Shown here one piece after another: positions 6,303 to 8,306 of a stretch of DNA of 8,306 bases. Both the position numbers and the translations under genes were made by a program. The stretch spans positions 1 to 8,306 of the forward strand of contig JAOUOQ010000076.1 of assembly GCA_029880275.1 (NCBI GenBank), given 5' to 3'. The notes below the pieces were generated by a model. That model was not told where the DNA came from, did no database searches, and saw nothing but the letters and a program-made list of their open reading frames with translations. Origin of the DNA: Candidatus Aminicenantota bacterium (GTDB lineage: Bacteria; Acidobacteriota; B3-B38; Guanabaribacteriales; B3-B38). The number at the start of each line of letters is the position of its first letter. Positions within the stretch are counted from its first letter, which is position 1.

Positions 6303-7943
6303 TCAGCTAAGGTATATTAGTTTGTGGTCAAAGCGGTTAAGATTTATCTCTTTATATATTAACCGAAGAAAAGCTTCCCCATAGCGGAAAAGGTAATAAA
6401 AGGGATTGATTGTTCTTTCCTGCAGTTGATCATAAGGAAAGAGATTATTGAAAATCTTCTCTATCTGATGGAGCAGTGTTTTATGCCTCTGAAGAAGAGC
6501 CTGACGGTATCTTCCTGCCAGGTGGTTTATCTGATAGTTGATCTTCTGCCAGCTCTTCTCTAAAGCCCCTATGAGGGTGGGGTCGGTTTGCTGGAGATGC
6601 GTCCGCAGATCATTCACGATAGCCCCTATCTTTTGATGAACGGTGGGGAAGGGGTCTTCCTGGGGGTTGACCTCTGAAGGAGGCAAAATTTTCTTTAGCA
6701 CTTGTGCTCTCCCCGCCAACAAGTGGCTGAAGCTCAGATCGAACCTGTCCAGCACTCTTTTAACCTTCTGCTCCACCAAAGTGAAGTTTCCCCTGGGGAA
6801 GATGACCGGCATAGGAAGTTCAAAGAACGGATAGAGAGGCTGTAGTTGGGCGAAATAAGCAACCTCTGACGGTCCTGCCACATAGGCTATGGTGGAAAAA
6901 AGAGAGTCCTGAAAAAGAGGGCGCAAGACCACATTGGGAACGAACTGCTCGGGTCTCTTCTCCAGCAGCAGGAGCAGTTCCTCTCGGCTGTAAGCCTCTT
7001 CTCTCCCTTTGGGAGTAAAGCCTCCATTACTCTTTAGCAGGGGGTATTTCTCTCCCTCAATTTTGATAAACAGGCAGGAGTTATGAGGTAAATCCAGCAA
7101 ATTAACCTGAAGGGGATAGCCAGCTTGAAGAAGCTCCCTGTTGCGGTTAGCCAGAATATCGTTAAATTCAGCAAAGCTATTAATAACCTTGGTAAATAAA
7201 TGACGCGCCAGGGCTTTAAGCCTTTCATCTGAAGGGTCGACGATTATCAACCCGTAGCCCCTTAATAGATGGGTCATAAGCCTGGCAAAAGAAGAGGAGA
7301 AGGTTTCTTCGCACTGGTAAGAGGTGACCATCTTTTTCCAGAGTTCGGGCTTGAACTCGGTATCGGGCACCAGGGTGTTAAGCCTCTTGAGGAGCAATTC
7401 TATCTGTTCGCTTAGGTGCAGCTCACCCACTGGCGTCCTCCCTTCTGTGAAGGGTCCCTCAAGTGATAATCTTATGGGGCGATTCTGGCTGTCAATGAAA
7501 TTCAGGGAATTAACCTCTGCCAGGTCGTGGTCTTCTGTTTCCATCCAGAAGATGGGAACCACTCTCCATTTGAATCTTTCTTTCAACTCCTCCGCTAACT
7601 TTATGGCAGTAAGAGCCTTATAAAGGGTATAGAGGGGATTGAGCAACAGACCGACCTGCTGACCGCTCACCACGGCAACAGTATCCTTCATCTCCAAATG
7701 GGCAATATTATCCAACACCTTCTGTTCGGCTCCCCATTTTTTATTCTGTTCTTGAACAACCTGGGCGACCTCCTTCCGGGCCAAGTCTTTTGAGGAGATA
7801 GTTTCATAAAGGTTTCCCCAGGAGTTGTCTATAAGATATCGATTTCCCCCGTAAAAACGCTCTACCTTTGGAAAATTATAAATGTAATCTGCAAAGAGCC
7901 GAGGAGTTCGGGGAAGGTTATTATGGGTGATGAAATATTCCAT
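6303..7943 (-). CDS. bshC: Bacillithiol biosynthesis cysteine-adding enzyme (BshC)
   Basis: BshC is assigned to the last step, joining cysteine to GlcN-malate to make bacillithiol. It is 546 residues long, similar to the roughly 540 of Bacillus proteins. Family-specific blocks are present in order: SGQQVGLLLNPLYTLYK (93-109) and PIFWMETEDHDLAEVN (130-145) in the nucleotidyltransferase-like core, AYVAGPSEVAYFAQL (353-367), PMPVIFPRGNFTL (377-389), and a C-terminal NPFYYLFRYGE (513-523). A helical, coiled-coil-like stretch lies at about 436-500, as known for this family. The ATG overlaps the glyQS stop by one base (TAATG) and the upstream ribosome binding site is weak, which suggests termination-reinitiation. 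No frameshift or missing block is seen. The fold and family are sure; the cysteine-ligase role rests on published genetics of the family. Confidence 0.94.
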   Translation of the reverse strand: MEYFITHNNLPRTPRLFADYIYNFPKVERFYGGNRYLIDNSWGNLYETISSKDLARKEVAQVVQEQNKKWGAEQKVLDNIAHLEMKDTVAVVSGQQVGLLLNPLYTLYKALTAIKLAEELKERFKWRVVPIFWMETEDHDLAEVNSLNFIDSQNRPIRLSLEGPFTEGRTPVGELHLSEQIELLLKRLNTLVPDTEFKPELWKKMVTSYQCEETFSSSFARLMTHLLRGYGLIIVDPSDERLKALARHLFTKVINSFAEFNDILANRNRELLQAGYPLQVNLLDLPHNSCLFIKIEGEKYPLLKSNGGFTPKGREEAYSREELLLLLEKRPEQFVPNVVLRPLFQDSLFSTIAYVAGPSEVAYFAQLQPLYPFFELPMPVIFPRGNFTLVEQKVKRVLDRFDLSFSHLLAGRAQVLKKILPPSEVNPQEDPFPTVHQKIGAIVNDLRTHLQQTDPTLIGALEKSWQKINYQINHLAGRYRQALLQRHKTLLHQIEKIFNNLFPYDQLQERTINPFYYLFRYGEAFLRLIYKEINLNRFDHKLIYLS

Positions 7944-7945
7944 TA
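7941..7945 (-). promoter_or_regulatory. TAATG stop/start overlap coupling glyQS and bshC
   Basis: On the minus strand the glyQS stop TAA (7945-7943) and the bshC start ATG (7943-7941) share one base. No strong Shine-Dalgarno sequence is visible before bshC, so its translation probably depends on ribosomes finishing glyQS. Confidence 0.75.
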
Positions 7946-8306
7946 TTTCAGGCGTTCCCCGAGGTAATCTTTCAGTTTATCTACGGTTACCCGGTCCTGA
8001 AGCATGGTATCCCGGTCCCTGACAGTCACCGCATTATCCTCCAGAGACTGGAAGTCAAAGGTAACACAAAAAGGTGTTCCTATCTCATCCTGACGCCGGT
8101 AGAGGCGACCGATTGCTCCTTTCTCATCATAGAAGGTCCTGAATTCCTTTTTAAGCTCCCGCTCGAGTTTGATAGTGGGTTCCCTGAGCTTCTTGACCAG
8201 AGGAAACACCGCCACCTCAACAGGGGCTAACTTAGGATTCAAACTGAGGAGGTTTCGCACCTCCCCGTTCTCCAGCTCCTCCACATGAAAGGCATCGACC
8301 AGAACC
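7943..8306 (-). CDS. glyQS: Glycyl-tRNA synthetase, single-chain class II type, C-terminal part
   Basis: The last 120 codons of a gene that runs past the right edge. The frame is open to the edge, so an apparent GTG at 8284-8282 is an internal valine codon and not a start; the residues before it (VLVDAFH) fit the family. The visible part is the C-terminal anticodon-binding (HGTP-type) domain of the alpha2, eukaryote-like glycyl-tRNA synthetase, which charges tRNA-Gly. Diagnostic stretches are LAPVEVAVFPLVKK, then RLYRRQDEIGTPFCVTFDF, and DNAVTVRDRDTM close to the C-terminus. It is not the glyQ/glyS two-subunit enzyme found in many Firmicutes and Proteobacteria. Its 1-base overlap with bshC makes it the upstream partner of the bacillithiol genes in one transcript. 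The catalytic motifs 1-3 lie outside the window. Confidence 0.95.
   Translation of the reverse strand, partial: VLVDAFHVEELENGEVRNLLSLNPKLAPVEVAVFPLVKKLREPTIKLERELKKEFRTFYDEKGAIGRLYRRQDEIGTPFCVTFDFQSLEDNAVTVRDRDTMLQDRVTVDKLKDYLGERLK

Noticed and set aside
7943..8284. GTG at 8284-8282 as the start of a separate 113-residue protein
   Set aside because: The frame is open to the window edge and the upstream residues continue the GlyRS anticodon-binding domain, so it is an internal codon.
1..8306. Mobile elements, CRISPR arrays, tRNA or rRNA genes, defence genes
   Set aside because: No transposase, integrase, regularly spaced repeats or RNA gene signatures were seen on either strand; the window is nearly filled by metabolic and translation genes.

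Overview
The window is a tightly packed bacterial operon-like block. All seven genes are read from the minus strand, so transcription runs from high to low coordinates. In that order they are: the C-terminal end of a glycyl-tRNA synthetase (cut by the right edge), bshC, bshB1, bshA, metG, a D-2-hydroxyacid dehydrogenase, a sodium:solute symporter, and, after a 200-base spacer, the first 11 codons of a gene with a twin-arginine (Tat) export motif, cut by the left edge.

Right half (about 4394-8306): glyQS, bshC, bshB1 and bshA are nearly contiguous, with a 1-base stop/start overlap (TAATG) and then gaps of 13 and 21 bases. BshA, BshB1 and BshC together make the low-molecular-weight thiol bacillithiol. 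BshA joins L-malate to GlcNAc from UDP-GlcNAc, BshB1 deacetylates the product, and BshC adds cysteine. All three carry recognisable family motifs, so the full route appears to be encoded here. metG follows bshA after 60 bases, so the thiol genes lie between two aminoacyl-tRNA synthetase genes.

Left half (1-2800): a D-2-hydroxyacid dehydrogenase starting at TTG, then a 470-residue SSS-family sodium symporter with a strong ribosome binding site, then a spacer with several inverted repeats, then the Tat-signal gene start. The spacings (84, 68 and 200 bases) are looser than among the bsh genes, and the inverted repeats there are possible regulatory sites. No intrinsic terminator with a convincing U-tract was found anywhere.

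Organism: a bacterium with a single-chain (alpha2-type) glycyl-tRNA synthetase, a Thermus-like MetRS without the C-terminal tRNA-binding domain, and bacillithiol synthesis. Bacillithiol is known from Bacilli, Deinococcus-Thermus, Bacteroidetes/Chlorobi and some other lineages. The gene order does not match the B. subtilis arrangement, where bshC is separate from bshA-bshB1. I cannot place it more precisely. There is no sign of a mobile element, CRISPR array, rRNA or tRNA. The window is mostly core metabolism; the most notable points are the compact bsh cluster and the unexplained spacer before the Tat gene.
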